NCBI GenBank assembly: GCA_035653615.1
Contig: DASRBN010000037.1
Location: 63,736-127,735, forward strand
Origin: Ktedonobacteraceae bacterium
GTDB taxonomy: Bacteria > Chloroflexota > Ktedonobacteria > Ktedonobacterales > Ktedonobacteraceae
Direction of reading: 5' to 3'
Length of the DNA stretch: 64,000 bases
How positions within the stretch are numbered: the stretch's first letter is position 1; the number at the start of each line of letters is the position of its first letter. The notes under the pieces were generated by a model that was given only the letters and a program-made list of their open reading frames with translations, was not told the origin of the DNA and did no database searches. The position numbers and the translations under genes are program-made. Positions 26,025 to 36,476 of this stretch are shown here, in pieces.

Positions 26025-27317
26025 ATGGCATCATTTACGGATCTGGTTGCCGAGCGAATTCGCTTACGGAAAGAAGAATTCCTGGCCGGGTTATCGAGCA
26101 AGCCAGGTGATGAGATTGAGCAGCTTCTTGCTCAGGCAATTCAATCGCACTGGCACCCTTTCGAGCTTGAAAAGATCAGGGGTGCGGATCAAAGTAGATC
26201 ACTGGCAGCGGCGATAGATGGCTCGAGCGCGATACGGGCTCTAAATAGTGGAGCGGATTGGGTGATTGCACAGGCCTTGCTGATTGGCCCGAACGGCCTT
26301 CGCAGGTCTGATGTCGAGACCCATTTGTTACGTGGTGAGACCGAACGCCCGGCTGTGGCGCGCTACGCTGCGCTCATGATGCGGTCGCTCGAATTGGACC
26401 TGGCCCTGAAATTTGTCGAGAGCGGAGAAGGTCATATCCTGATCCTTGATGGTTCGCTCTATGCTAATCTTCCTTACCTGCTCTACAGGCTCGCGATACG
26501 TGGTTACGAAGATGTACCCTTGCAAGTACTGGAGCAATATCTTGAGCTTTTCGATCTTTGCCAGAAACGTGGAGTCCTGCTCTTAGGCATTTCAAAAAGC
26601 GCCCGCTCGGCAGTTTTAGGTCACGCCCTGCTTGATGAACATTCCACTTCTCAGTCCCTGATCGCGCAACAACCAGCATCCGGGACCCCAGAGCCGTTAG
26701 ATGCGGATGTCCAGGAAAATGAGGAAGTGGCTCCTGGCGATGCGGTGAATGGGAAAGGCAGGCGACGAGGTGTAAGATCGGGCATGAATGGGATTCCAAC
26801 CGATGGAGAAATCATGCACCGTTGGACGAAAGGTGCGGGCCTCACCGATCCTGTGTTGCTGGGATCATCTTCTTTTGGGCGTGCCGGGGTAATAGCGGAT
26901 GAGAAATTAACGCTACAAATAGAGGAAGCTTTGCGTGAACCACAGGTATCTCCTGATCTGCAGGCGCTACTGAGACGGCTTTCTTATGCTCCCGCGATTG
27001 GCACGTTTTATGTACGTCTTGCTCCAGGCGATGAAGTTCTGCGGGTGGATGCGTTGGCAAGCACGTTTGGTAGAGATGATCTTCACCTGCTTGGGTTTAC
27101 GCGGATGCTGGTTCCTTTTACTACAGCTTTGCCACACGTCCAGTATCTTTTGGGCGAATATGGAGGCCTTTCGGTTTATAACGCGGCGCTTTACGTCGTG
27201 GATAAAGAGGTTCGCCTGCATGCCGCAACGGTAGATCATGTATATCTTCCCGTGCTGCGGCGCCAGCTTGGGCAGACGGTAGAGTATGACCGGTCGACCC
27301 GCCGCTTTATCCGGTAA
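26025..27317 (+). CDS. nurA: NurA-domain nuclease
   Basis: A 430-residue protein with the NurA fold, a toroidal 5'-3' nuclease that works with the HerA translocase in resecting DNA ends. Metal-binding acidic residues sit where expected: Asp65 in A-I-D-G-S-S and Asp142 in I-L-D-G-S-L. The C-terminal strand Y-V-V-D-K-E-V and T-V-D-H-V-Y match the last NurA motifs. A variable insert rich in Pro, Glu and Gly lies at about residues 215-275. It heads a four-gene run with herA, an Mre11-like and a Rad50-like gene. ATG 26025 has a weak site (AGAGGAATGGGGG). Confidence 0.85.
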   Translation: MASFTDLVAERIRLRKEEFLAGLSSKPGDEIEQLLAQAIQSHWHPFELEKIRGADQSRSLAAAIDGSSAIRALNSGADWVIAQALLIGPNGLRRSDVETHLLRGETERPAVARYAALMMRSLELDLALKFVESGEGHILILDGSLYANLPYLLYRLAIRGYEDVPLQVLEQYLELFDLCQKRGVLLLGISKSARSAVLGHALLDEHSTSQSLIAQQPASGTPEPLDADVQENEEVAPGDAVNGKGRRRGVRSGMNGIPTDGEIMHRWTKGAGLTDPVLLGSSSFGRAGVIADEKLTLQIEEALREPQVSPDLQALLRRLSYAPAIGTFYVRLAPGDEVLRVDALASTFGRDDLHLLGFTRMLVPFTTALPHVQYLLGEYGGLSVYNAALYVVDKEVRLHAATVDHVYLPVLRRQLGQTVEYDRSTRRFIR

Positions 27318-27454
27318 TGGTTCAATCCCATTTCATCTCAATCCCAACCGGGCGAGCCAGCCTGAGCGTTCGCGTCGCCTGTGCGGAAAGGATACCTCTT
27401 CAATCCGAAAAGGTCAAAAGGAATAGTCTAATGTGAGGACAGAGGGACAGAATC

Positions 27455-29203
27455 ATGCAAAACTCGCTTTCATCTATTTGCGGACGTGAGGCAGGCTTCA
27501 TCGTGGGTGAAACGAGCCCGCTGGAATTTACTTTCGTCAGCAGCCAGGAATTGCTTCCCCCACGATTGGAATACCTGGTAGTTCCAGGAGTCGAAGAAAA
27601 GGGCGGAACAGTTCCTTCAAGTGAAGCTCCCAGCACCCATGTAGATGTTCTCGCTCAGGTTGTCGAAATTGGCGTTGGTTCGGCTATTCTTTCGGATGCC
27701 CTGACTTACGATGAGACGATGGCGATACTGCGAGGCTCGTATGCTCCCCAGCCAAAGATGTACGGAAAGGCGCGTGTGATCGGCTACCTGCTTCATGGAG
27801 TGGTACGTACTCCGCGCTGCGCCGCTATTCCCGGAAGTACCGTCTATATTGCCTCTGATGCGCTTTTACAGCAATTTTTCAGCGCGGATGTAGAGGAAGG
27901 AGTGGAGGTTGGGACGCTGATCAATCGCCAGCATGTGCCTGTTCTGTTAGACCCCAATGGACTGCGTCGCCACCTGGCAATCATTGCGCAAACCGGCGCG
28001 GGCAAATCTTATCTGGCCGGCAAATTTTTCGAGAGCCTCTTACAACTTGGCGCAACGATCCTGGTTTTTGATCCAAATTCTGATTACGTGCAGATTCGCA
28101 AGAAAGCGGGTCAGCAAGAACGCCCCTATCACAACGCGGAGAAAACAGCCTTTGCCGACGATGTCAGAATCTATCGTATACCCGAAATTCAGGGCAGGCG
28201 TTTCCCGGACGAGCTCATCGGCAATGTGCTGCCTTTTACTGTGCGCTTTGCAGACCTGAGCCATGATGAGATCGCCGAGCTTGCCGGAATCTCCGAAAGG
28301 GCCACGAATCAGCGCAGGGCTATCGAACTGGCCTGCGAGCGGCTGCAGCGAGAGGGAGTGGATTACCGGCCCGGTGAATTGATTACCGCCCTGAAAGACC
28401 TCGCGGCTGCCGATAACGGCAATAAAACAACCGCGCAGGCCCAAAAATTGGAGGCTGGTAGTGGACAAAACCAGGAGGATGCGCCGGAAGAAATATTAGG
28501 GAGTGATGAACGGCGGGCGGCTCGTAAGGCAGCACAATATATTGAAGACCTGCGCCGCTTCTCGATCTGGAATTATCAGGATATTCGTATGCAAGATGTA
28601 CTGCAACCACAACGGCTCACCGTGCTTGATCTGGCCGGCGCCGATAAGCTGGTCGCGGCCTACGCCGCAGAGCGCATGTTACGGGATATCTGGAAGCGCG
28701 CGATAACCGGGCAATTACATCAACCTGTTTTTATTGTACTTGAGGAAGCCCATAACTTGATTCCGGCAAACAGCCAGACACGCGCCAGCCGCATCATCAA
28801 TACCATTGCCGCCGAAGGACGTAAATTTCGCGTATTTCTCACCCTGATTACGCAGCGGCCCAGCAAGATCAATCCCGATACGCTTTCACAATGTGGGAGC
28901 CAGATTATCATGCAATTGACCAATCCCGATGATCAGCGCGCGGTGCAAAGGGCTTCTGAGGCGATATCGGCGGAACTGCTGAATGATTTGCCGGGTCTGA
29001 ACAAAGGTGAGGCGATTGTGTTGGGGCAATTGACACGCATTCCAGTAATGGTGCGCATCACCGGGCGCGCATCGGCTGAGGGTGGCAGCGATGTCGATAT
29101 AGTTGACGCGCTGAAACGTGCCAGGCGGGATGTACAGACCAGTCGTATGGCGGAGAAGTTGCACTACCAGGCCACAGCACCACGACAGCAAGAGGAGTGG
29201 TAA
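27455..29203 (+). CDS. herA: HerA-family DNA translocase (bipolar helicase)
   Basis: A 582-residue hexameric ATPase of the HerA/FtsK superfamily. An N-terminal HAS-barrel (about residues 1-160) precedes the ATPase. Walker A is A-Q-T-G-A-G-K-S with Lys184; the Walker B strand ends in I-V-L-E-E-A-H with Glu430/Glu431. The arginine finger and sensor are near A-S-R-I-I-N-T-I-A-A-E-G-R-K-F and I-T-Q-R-P. Residue 430 is Glu where many relatives have Asp. It lies 137 bases after nurA and should form the HerA-NurA translocase-nuclease, fed by the Mre11/Rad50-like proteins encoded next. ATG 27455 has a G-rich purine site upstream. Confidence 0.88.
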   Translation: MQNSLSSICGREAGFIVGETSPLEFTFVSSQELLPPRLEYLVVPGVEEKGGTVPSSEAPSTHVDVLAQVVEIGVGSAILSDALTYDETMAILRGSYAPQPKMYGKARVIGYLLHGVVRTPRCAAIPGSTVYIASDALLQQFFSADVEEGVEVGTLINRQHVPVLLDPNGLRRHLAIIAQTGAGKSYLAGKFFESLLQLGATILVFDPNSDYVQIRKKAGQQERPYHNAEKTAFADDVRIYRIPEIQGRRFPDELIGNVLPFTVRFADLSHDEIAELAGISERATNQRRAIELACERLQREGVDYRPGELITALKDLAAADNGNKTTAQAQKLEAGSGQNQEDAPEEILGSDERRAARKAAQYIEDLRRFSIWNYQDIRMQDVLQPQRLTVLDLAGADKLVAAYAAERMLRDIWKRAITGQLHQPVFIVLEEAHNLIPANSQTRASRIINTIAAEGRKFRVFLTLITQRPSKINPDTLSQCGSQIIMQLTNPDDQRAVQRASEAISAELLNDLPGLNKGEAIVLGQLTRIPVMVRITGRASAEGGSDVDIVDALKRARRDVQTSRMAEKLHYQATAPRQQEEW

Positions 29204-29256
29204 ATTCCTGAAAGACTTCAAAAAGCGCGATACCGAAGAACCAGGAGGGAAAAACA

Positions 29257-30606
29257 TTGGATCGGCAGCATACTTTTTCTACCTCTAATGGCGGCCCTGA
29301 CAGTACAAGCGCCCGCGAGGAGGGTATTGTACGAGTAATACTGACGGCGGATAATCACCTCTCAGCGTATAGCCCGAGGCTTTCCCCTGCTCGCCTGGCT
29401 CAACGCAGGCGACGATTGGGATTGGCATTCAGACAAGTGGTGGATACCGCAATTGAGCGCCGCGCGCACCTGTTTATCCAGGCTGGAGACCTTTTTGATA
29501 CTGTTGACCCGCGCAACCTGGAGCGCGATTTTGTCGCGGAACAACTCAGGCGTTTACAGTCGGCAGGCATTCATGCCTTTGGTGTAAGCGGCAATCACGA
29601 TACTCCTCGCCAGAGGACTGAGCAAGGCGGCTATGCCCCCCAAAACATTTACCATCGATTGAATGGCATGCACTTTTTTGCCTCATCCGATGAGTTACTA
29701 CCGGTGGCAGTGAATGTAGCCGGATTGCGAGTGGCTCTTGCCGGATTGAGTTACCATCCAGGTGTCGTTCCGGGTGGTGACCCATTAGATCATGTGCAAA
29801 TTGTCGATCCTGAACATATTCTGGCGGAGTCTGACCTGGGAATACTGATCTTGCACGCGGCAATCGAGGGCCATGCGTTTCCGGGCGAAAAGGAAATATT
29901 CGTGCGGCGCAGCAGCCTGACCAGATTTGAAGGTTTTCGTGTCATACTCTCCGGACATGTTCATGCCTATGACCGTTTCTCAATAGAGGACAGGGCGGTA
30001 GTGGTTTGTGGTGCTACAGAACGCATGGATTTTGGCCAGAGCGAGGATAGAACGGGCTTCGTGTATCTTGAACTCACGCACGATGGACTGCGACATGCTG
30101 AACATGTGCCGATCAAGCCGCAGCCGCGCCATGTCATCACGATTCGTACCACCGAACTCTGGCCTCACCAGCAGCCCAATGTTGTGGCTCCCCCTGTGTC
30201 TTCACCTGCGCGGGATGATGAGGTGCCGGCACTCCCCGTAACAGAACGAATCATCCAAAAAATAGACCCGTATTGCAGCGAGGATGCTATGGTACGGCTG
30301 AATGTGGAGGGGCCGGTTACACGCGAGCAATATCACGCGCTGGATTTGCGCAGCGTCTGGTTATATGGACAACAGCGCGCATTTGCTTTCGAGATAGATG
30401 AGGGCAGCTTGTTCTTAACCACTGATCTTTCTCAGGCAACCGTGGAACGCGGCGAACGCATCGCCCCACGTGAGATGCTGGAGGCCATTGCCCAGGAATG
30501 GATGGCAAAGACTGAAATGCCGGACGGTCGAGCCATTCTGACTAAAACCCGCCAACGAGTTCTTGACCGCTACGATGAGCTTTCTGGAAGGGAGAGCAAT
30601 CAATGA
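29257..30606 (+). CDS. Mre11/SbcD-like DNA repair phosphoesterase
   Basis: A 449-residue calcineurin-like nuclease. All five metal motifs are visible: Asp32-Asn-His34, Gly-Asp78, Gly-Asn113-His114-Asp115, the I-L-H-A-A-I-E-G-H strand, and Gly-His234-Val-His236. The C-terminal 150 residues form the capping and ATPase-docking part. Family members nick and trim DNA ends with a Rad50/SbcC partner. The start is TTG 29257, seven bases after AGGAGGG. The stop overlaps the Rad50-like start (ATGA), so the two are translationally coupled. In architecture it is also close to YhaO of Bacillus. Confidence 0.9.
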   Translation: MDRQHTFSTSNGGPDSTSAREEGIVRVILTADNHLSAYSPRLSPARLAQRRRRLGLAFRQVVDTAIERRAHLFIQAGDLFDTVDPRNLERDFVAEQLRRLQSAGIHAFGVSGNHDTPRQRTEQGGYAPQNIYHRLNGMHFFASSDELLPVAVNVAGLRVALAGLSYHPGVVPGGDPLDHVQIVDPEHILAESDLGILILHAAIEGHAFPGEKEIFVRRSSLTRFEGFRVILSGHVHAYDRFSIEDRAVVVCGATERMDFGQSEDRTGFVYLELTHDGLRHAEHVPIKPQPRHVITIRTTELWPHQQPNVVAPPVSSPARDDEVPALPVTERIIQKIDPYCSEDAMVRLNVEGPVTREQYHALDLRSVWLYGQQRAFAFEIDEGSLFLTTDLSQATVERGERIAPREMLEAIAQEWMAKTEMPDGRAILTKTRQRVLDRYDELSGRESNQ

Positions 30607-33600
30607 TTACTTTGATACGACTGCAAGCAAGTAACTTCAAAAGTCTGCGTTCGGTCACTCTGGTTTTCCCTGAACAGGGAGCGATGCTGATTGAAGGGCA
30701 TAACGAGGCAGGGAAATCGACCCTTTTTGAAGCAGTATATGTTGCGCTCTACGGGAAGCCTCTGGTGGGAGAAGACAAACAGGCCAGGCAGGAGGAAGTG
30801 ATCCAGTTTGGTCAATCACATGCGTTTGTTGAATTGACATTCAATGTAAACCAGCAGGAAATGACGGTCAGCCGGCACTTTGAGCGAGGAAAGTCGCAAC
30901 AGGCGAAACTTGTGATCGTGCGACCTGGCGCGCAACCCGAGGAGATCAGCCGTGTCAGGGCAGTGGACGAGCGTATTCTCAAAGAATTGGGAAACCTCGA
31001 TGGAGATAGCCTGCGCAACTCCTGTTTTGTCGAGCAGAAAGAACTGGGTCGCATTGAGGATTTGTCCCTCGAGCAGCGAAAGCAAGCCATTCAAAAGCTG
31101 CTGGGGTTGGAAAAGCTAACCCAGCTTATAGAGCAGTTCAAATTCAGGCGCGAACAGGAACGCGAGCTGGTCATGGCACAGGGTCTTTTGCGCCTGGCGA
31201 AATTGCAGGATGAAGTGCGCACGGCTTCTGCTCGGGAGGCTGAATTGGCCGAGCGACTTGACGCCGTGAAAGTTGCCGGCCAGTTGAGTCGCCTTGCTAT
31301 GCTGGAAAAGCAAGAACAGGATTTTCACAAACTATTAGCAGCATGCAAGGCCCGCGCGCAAGAGGCCAGCGATCGCCTGGCTCTCTGTTCCCAGCTGAAA
31401 GACCATGTGAGCCAGTGCGATAGGATCGATCACCAGATTACGGCTATTGCTCATACACGCGCTGAACTACAGCGCATTGCCGGTGAACTTAAACGCCTGG
31501 ATGCTATCGAGCGGATCGAACTTCCCCAGGCACGCGCCTATTTGAATGATGTTCGCGCAGCGGCAGATGCTGCTGACCAGGTGCTGGAGGCTCGCAAGCG
31601 GGCACAGGCAGCGGAAGAGGCCTGCCGTGAGGCAGAGCGAAGCATAAAGGTGCTTGAGCAGGCCGAAGCGGACCTGCGGCAGAAAGAAAATGATTGCACC
31701 TTCGCCCAGAATCGTGTCGTTCAACGTCGTGCAGAGACTGAAAAGGAACAGCGAGACTTCCTGGAGAGGTTAAGCCAGCTGAAAGCTAGAGAAGGCTATC
31801 TGGAAGATGCACTTGCTTCAGTCAAGCAATGGGAGGATGCAAGTAAGACTTTGCAGGCTCTTCAGCAGGAAATAAGCGCGGCTGAAGAAAGGCAGCAGAG
31901 ATTCCTCGAACTTGAGAGCGAAATACGACAGCAAGAGGAAATAGTACGAAACTTAGAGCATGCCATAACTGTTGCTGAAAAGGAAATGCGGCAGGCAAAT
32001 GAGGCTGTGCGCCTGGCAGCAGCAAATGAGGCGTTAACTACCTGGATGCGATTAAAGGAGGTTGAACTGGCCCTGGGAGGATATGTACCGCAGCAGGCAG
32101 AACTGAGTGCCAGGCGCCAGGAGGCCGAGAAATCTCTGGCAACTGCTCGCGCTAAAACGCGCATACCTTTGATGGCCGGAGCCATTCTCACTGCATTGAC
32201 AATAGTAACAATAGTTTTGGGATTCCTATGGCATCCCGCGTTCGTTCTCGCCGTCATTTCCTTCGTTGGGGCTATCTTCGCCTGGTTACGATACTCCCGT
32301 ACCAGAAAGGATGTGCAACGACATTCCGCGACCTGGTCACATTTAACGCAAGAATTGCAGCAGTTGGATATGCGGCGCCAGGCGGCAATCCAGGTAGGAG
32401 GGGATCCCGCTACATTACACCAGTATGAACAGCAGATTCGCGCAAGCGGCCTGGCCATACCTTCAAATCTTGAAGCCGCTCATGACCTTCAAAACACGCT
32501 TCGCCAACAGCTCGACAACATGCAGGAACAGCGAACTTTGCAAGTAACTGCTCAAGCGGCTCGAGACAAGCATATACGCCTTGCTGAACAACTTAAACTG
32601 GTTCGCTCTAGTATCGATGAGAAAAGGAAAGGCCTGTATCCCTTTCAGCAATCAGGTAATCTGGTGGAACAACTGACTCAATTGAGGGCACGGGCGGCAG
32701 CGCAAGAAAAAGTTGAGGCATCATGTGAGGAAATTGCCAGGAAGTCGCTGGCAGGAGTCGCGCAATGGCCGGTCGATAGCAATACCATTCAGGCCTGGCT
32801 TTCAGCGTGCCAGGCCGAACTGCGCACTACCGCAGAGGAGCAGAAGCAACGAGAACTGGCATCGGCTCGCCTGATCCAGGAGGCCGAAGTTGATAAGCAG
32901 AAGGCAGAAGATGCCTTGCGGCAAGCGCGAGAATTAGTCGCTGCGAAAAAGACTCTTGATCCTGCTTCACAATTATCCAGGGCGCGGGAAATGCTGGCAG
33001 GGGTGAAGGCAATTTGTCATCAACAAGAGGAAGCGCTTCTCCCACTTTTAAACATGATTCATCTGCATGATGAATCGGAAGTAGAGCCGGAACGAGGACG
33101 GACAGAAGCAAAAATACAGGCGTTAGAAAACGCGCTGAAGGCTCGTCCGCAATACCAGGAGGACTATAAAACTTATTGGGCCAGTCTTACCAATTACCTG
33201 GCTGCTACCTCAACTTCGATCAAGAATCTCTTAGCAACGTTGAACCGCTTACCTGTTTCAGGATTGCCATCTCTACCATCATTGCCGGAAGAGGACGATA
33301 GTTCTTTTCCTTACGAGGAGAGGTTCGGTACCACAATTCACGCAACCAGAAAGGCGCTGCAAGCTACGCTGGAAGAGTTGGATGAGCAGGGCACGAGTGA
33401 GAAACTTAAAGCAGCTCATAAAGAACAAGGACAACTCGAGCAGCAACTGGATGGTGTGGAGGGTCAGATGAGGGAGAGCCGGCAGATGATAGATGTGATT
33501 ATAGCATCGCGCGGCATTACCGCTCCGGGAACCTATACATATGACAGGATGGTTGCCTGCTGGCCTCTGTTAGCGATGGTATCTCCTGATGAGCAGCGCC

Positions 33601-34334
33601 AGGCCACCGAACTTCTGAATGTTGCCAGACAACGCCTTTATGCAGCGCAGCAACAAGAAAGCCTGCTGGCGGAGGAATTGCAGCATCCCAATACCCCCTT
33701 GAGTATTGAAGAGTGCCAGCAAAAAGTTACAGAGCTACTGGAGGAACGTGAGATATGCAGGCTGGCAACGCAGCTGCTCAAAGAGGCGCATGATCGCATT
33801 GCTCGTCGCGTACTGCCGGTTACGGAGCGCAACATGGCGCCACTTTTGGAGCAACTGACAGTAAGGCGCTATCGTGACGTGCGATTGACGCCGGAAGACA
33901 AAGATGGTCAGCAGGAGGCAATGGATTATCGTATTCGAGTCTGGGACCCTGCCGCCGGTCGTTATATCGCTAAAAATCTCTTTTCGGGTGGCACGCGTGA
34001 TCAATGTTCGCTGGCGCTGCGCCTGGCCTTTGCGCTCGCCACTCTTCCACAAGAGTTGGGCGTAGCCCCAGGATTTATCTTCCTGGATGAGCCGCTCAGC
34101 GCATTTGATGCTGCGCGAGCTCAGGCTCTCGTGCAACTCGTCACAACCGGAACGATTGCCCAGCAGTTCAACCAGGTGATCTTAATTTCACATCAACATG
34201 CCTTTGACCGCGAGGCTTTCCAGTATCATGTTAAGATGGACTCCGGTCAGATTATCGAATCTGATCTGCCAGCTTCGGCAATGGCTGCTGTTGATAGCGA
34301 AGTATTGCAGCCGGCCAATGCTATGAGTGATTAA
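30603..34334 (+). CDS. Rad50/SbcC-like SMC ATPase with central membrane hairpin
   Basis: A 1243-residue SMC-type ATPase. The N-terminal lobe has Walker A G-H-N-E-A-G-K38-S, and the C-terminal lobe has the signature F-S1128-G-G-T-R-D-Q and Walker B F-L-D1162-E-P. Two long coiled-coil arms lie between. At the apex (about residues 521-573) there is no CxxC zinc hook. Instead two hydrophobic helices (I-P-L-M-A-G-A-I-L-T-A-L, then F-V-L-A-V-I-S-F-V-G-A-I-F-A-W) are joined by a short turn and flanked by Arg/Lys. This predicts a membrane hairpin, as in YhaN-type proteins. It overlaps the Mre11-like gene by four bases and should form its complex, possibly tethered to the membrane. Confidence 0.88.
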   Translation: MITLIRLQASNFKSLRSVTLVFPEQGAMLIEGHNEAGKSTLFEAVYVALYGKPLVGEDKQARQEEVIQFGQSHAFVELTFNVNQQEMTVSRHFERGKSQQAKLVIVRPGAQPEEISRVRAVDERILKELGNLDGDSLRNSCFVEQKELGRIEDLSLEQRKQAIQKLLGLEKLTQLIEQFKFRREQERELVMAQGLLRLAKLQDEVRTASAREAELAERLDAVKVAGQLSRLAMLEKQEQDFHKLLAACKARAQEASDRLALCSQLKDHVSQCDRIDHQITAIAHTRAELQRIAGELKRLDAIERIELPQARAYLNDVRAAADAADQVLEARKRAQAAEEACREAERSIKVLEQAEADLRQKENDCTFAQNRVVQRRAETEKEQRDFLERLSQLKAREGYLEDALASVKQWEDASKTLQALQQEISAAEERQQRFLELESEIRQQEEIVRNLEHAITVAEKEMRQANEAVRLAAANEALTTWMRLKEVELALGGYVPQQAELSARRQEAEKSLATARAKTRIPLMAGAILTALTIVTIVLGFLWHPAFVLAVISFVGAIFAWLRYSRTRKDVQRHSATWSHLTQELQQLDMRRQAAIQVGGDPATLHQYEQQIRASGLAIPSNLEAAHDLQNTLRQQLDNMQEQRTLQVTAQAARDKHIRLAEQLKLVRSSIDEKRKGLYPFQQSGNLVEQLTQLRARAAAQEKVEASCEEIARKSLAGVAQWPVDSNTIQAWLSACQAELRTTAEEQKQRELASARLIQEAEVDKQKAEDALRQARELVAAKKTLDPASQLSRAREMLAGVKAICHQQEEALLPLLNMIHLHDESEVEPERGRTEAKIQALENALKARPQYQEDYKTYWASLTNYLAATSTSIKNLLATLNRLPVSGLPSLPSLPEEDDSSFPYEERFGTTIHATRKALQATLEELDEQGTSEKLKAAHKEQGQLEQQLDGVEGQMRESRQMIDVIIASRGITAPGTYTYDRMVACWPLLAMVSPDEQRQATELLNVARQRLYAAQQQESLLAEELQHPNTPLSIEECQQKVTELLEEREICRLATQLLKEAHDRIARRVLPVTERNMAPLLEQLTVRRYRDVRLTPEDKDGQQEAMDYRIRVWDPAAGRYIAKNLFSGGTRDQCSLALRLAFALATLPQELGVAPGFIFLDEPLSAFDAARAQALVQLVTTGTIAQQFNQVILISHQHAFDREAFQYHVKMDSGQIIESDLPASAMAAVDSEVLQPANAMSD

Positions 34335-34492
34335 CAGAGCATGAAAGCCAAAAACATCTTAATGGATGCCAGGAAAAAGGGTCTCTTGCATGTTTATACT
34401 CGCATGTTGTGGAGCTTCCATATCCATAATGGAAGCCCCATGAACAACGAGCTAATACTAACTATCGCAGGCACGCGGTAGTAAAAAATCTC

Positions 34493-36283
34493 CTAATCCG
34501 TCGTCGCCGTCACCGGCTCGATCTCCGTTCCCGCTCCATTCAACCCCGTTTTAGCCCTCTCCTGCCCGTAGGTGTAGCGTTTCCCGCGCAGGAACGAGGC
34601 TACGGCAGCAATGAAGCACATGCCCGCGGAAAGGTAGAAGACGCCGTGCAACCCGATCATGAACGGCTGTGAAATCAGGTTCGGGAAGAAGCTATGTCCA
34701 AGCAGGTTGACCTGTTTTGCCAGCGGCAGGGCGTGCAAAACCGGTGCCGGTATCAGCGTGGCCATGGGATTGTAGCCAAGGAAGGCCGCGAAAAGCGCCG
34801 CGGTCGGTGGCAGGTGCGCGATGGTATTGGCCGTTGTGGTCGGCACGCCCGCCTGCGTCAGCCCGCTGAACAGTGTCGTTGGTAGGGACGAGGCCAGGCC
34901 GATGGTGACGATGCTGAAGAAAATGCCGATGCTCACCAGCGAACCAGAGTTCTGGAAGGTGGCGCGCATACCGGAGGCCGCGCCGCGCTGTTCCGCGGGT
35001 ACACTCCCCATAATTGAGGATGTGTTGGGCGATGAAAACATGCCCTGGCCAATGCCCAGCATAAAGAGTAGGAGCGCGAACCAGATGTAGTTGAAGTTGG
35101 TCGGCAGGATGGTCAGCAGGAGAAAGCCTGCCGTCTGGATCAGCATGCCGGTGGTCGAGAAGATGCGCGCGCCGAAGCGGTCCGAGAGCCAGCCGCTCAT
35201 AGGCCCCATCAACACGAAGCCGATCAAGAGCGGCAGCAGGTAGATGCCGGCCCATAGCGGTGTCACATCGTAGTTGTAACCGTGCAGCGGCAGCCAGATA
35301 CCTTGCAACCAGATAACGAGCATGAATTGCAGCCCGCCGCGCGCGATACTCGCCAGGAAACCGCTGGCGTTTCCGGCGGCAAACATGCGAATCTTGAAGA
35401 GTCGCAGGTGAAACATGGAGTCCTCAACGTGCAATTCGATCCAGATGAAGAGCGCGAGCAAAAGGATGCCAAGCGAAATTGCACCCAACACAAAAGGATT
35501 GCCCCAGCCGGTCGGGGCGCCGCCATAGGGCTGGATGCCGTAGGTGATGCCGAGCAGCAGGATGGTCGCGCCAAAAGCAAAGGTGATGTTACCGGCCCAG
35601 TCGATCTTCTGATGGCCGCGAATTGAGGCGATCTCGCGCAGCATCAGGTAGGCCCAGACCGTCCCCACAATGCCTACCGGGACACTGACCAGGAAGACCA
35701 GCCGCCAGCTGAAGTACGAGAGTATGCCGCCCAGGATCAGGCCAATCACGGAGCCGAGAATTGCCGCGACCTGGTTAATGCCAAGGGCCAGCCCGCGCTG
35801 GTTGGCAGGAAAGGCATCGGTGAGAATGGCGGCGCTGTTCGAAAAAAGGAATCCAGCACCCACGCCCTGAATCAGTCGGAAGAGGATCAGTTCGAGTGCG
35901 CCCGTATTTCCCGTTCCCGGCGTTAGCCAGAGCAGGATGCTGCCAACGGTGAAGATCGCGAACCCCAGGTTGTAAAAGCGCACGCGCCCGAACATGTCAG
36001 AGATGCGTCCAAATGTGACCAGCAGCGTCGCCGTGACGACCATATAGCCGAGTAGTATCCATAGGAAATAGTCCGTTTCGCCCGGCGCAAGTGGATTTAC
36101 ATGAATACCATTGAAGATGGCAGGCAAGGAGATCAGGACGATACTGGCATCGATACTCGCCATCAATACGCCAAGCGTAGTATTGGTCAGCGCGATCCAT
36201 TTATAATGGGGGCCAACGGGCAGCCTGGCGCGTGAAGTACGGCGTGTGATAGGCTTCGCTTCATTGCGCTCAGTGGTTTTCAT
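34493..36283 (-). CDS. MFS drug:H+ antiporter (DHA2 family, EmrB/QacA type)
   Basis: A 596-residue multidrug exporter with about 14 membrane helices. Features include A-S-I-D-A-S-I-V near helix 1, [11 protein letters not shown] in the first cytoplasmic loop (motif A), the R-x-x-Q-G-x-G-A-G motif in helix 4 (R-L-I-Q-G-V-G-A-G) and [11 protein letters not shown] in the central loop. The true start is probably the second of two adjacent ATGs (36283), five bases after AAGGAG; a longer frame reaches 36304. A MerR-like promoter lies upstream but no regulator gene is adjacent. The substrate is unknown. Confidence 0.9.
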   Translation of the reverse strand: MKTTERNEAKPITRRTSRARLPVGPHYKWIALTNTTLGVLMASIDASIVLISLPAIFNGIHVNPLAPGETDYFLWILLGYMVVTATLLVTFGRISDMFGRVRFYNLGFAIFTVGSILLWLTPGTGNTGALELILFRLIQGVGAGFLFSNSAAILTDAFPANQRGLALGINQVAAILGSVIGLILGGILSYFSWRLVFLVSVPVGIVGTVWAYLMLREIASIRGHQKIDWAGNITFAFGATILLLGITYGIQPYGGAPTGWGNPFVLGAISLGILLLALFIWIELHVEDSMFHLRLFKIRMFAAGNASGFLASIARGGLQFMLVIWLQGIWLPLHGYNYDVTPLWAGIYLLPLLIGFVLMGPMSGWLSDRFGARIFSTTGMLIQTAGFLLLTILPTNFNYIWFALLLFMLGIGQGMFSSPNTSSIMGSVPAEQRGAASGMRATFQNSGSLVSIGIFFSIVTIGLASSLPTTLFSGLTQAGVPTTTANTIAHLPPTAALFAAFLGYNPMATLIPAPVLHALPLAKQVNLLGHSFFPNLISQPFMIGLHGVFYLSAGMCFIAAVASFLRGKRYTYGQERAKTGLNGAGTEIEPVTATTD

Positions 36284-36350
36284 CATTACTCCTTCATCAT
36301 TCATATTGCATACCTTTAGCTCACCATCGCTTATAATCCGTCCGTTAAGA

Positions 36351-36380
36351 AGTATATACTATCGTTTACGTGAACGTCAA
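36351..36380 (-). promoter_or_regulatory. MFS exporter promoter with ACGT-rich dyad
   Basis: On the minus strand TTGACG (36375-36380) and TATACT (36351-36356) are 18 bases apart. The spacer starts TTCACGTAAACG, making GACGTTCACGT across the -35 box, which resembles MerR-family operators. The overlong spacer fits activation by an unlinked MerR-type protein. Confidence 0.5.
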
Positions 36381-36417
36381 TGTTAGTTAACCGGTGAATC
36401 TCTAGAAGATGGGCAGA

Positions 36418-36476
36418 GATTCTTCGCTGCGCTCAGAATGACATGCTCCGGGGCTCCTTTCGCTCAGAATGACATG
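36418..36476. repeat. Family 1 repeat, one full and one partial copy
   Basis: A full 28-base copy (36418-36445) is followed by a truncated copy (about 36458-36476, TTTCGCTCAGAATGACATG). It lies in the divergent gap between the MFS gene and the acyl-CoA synthetase; the rest of 36284-36623 holds only the MFS promoter. Confidence 0.75.

Noticed and set aside
30603-34334. Zinc hook (CxxC) in the Rad50-like protein
   Set aside because: I searched the central region by eye; only isolated cysteines occur, and the apex is hydrophobic instead.
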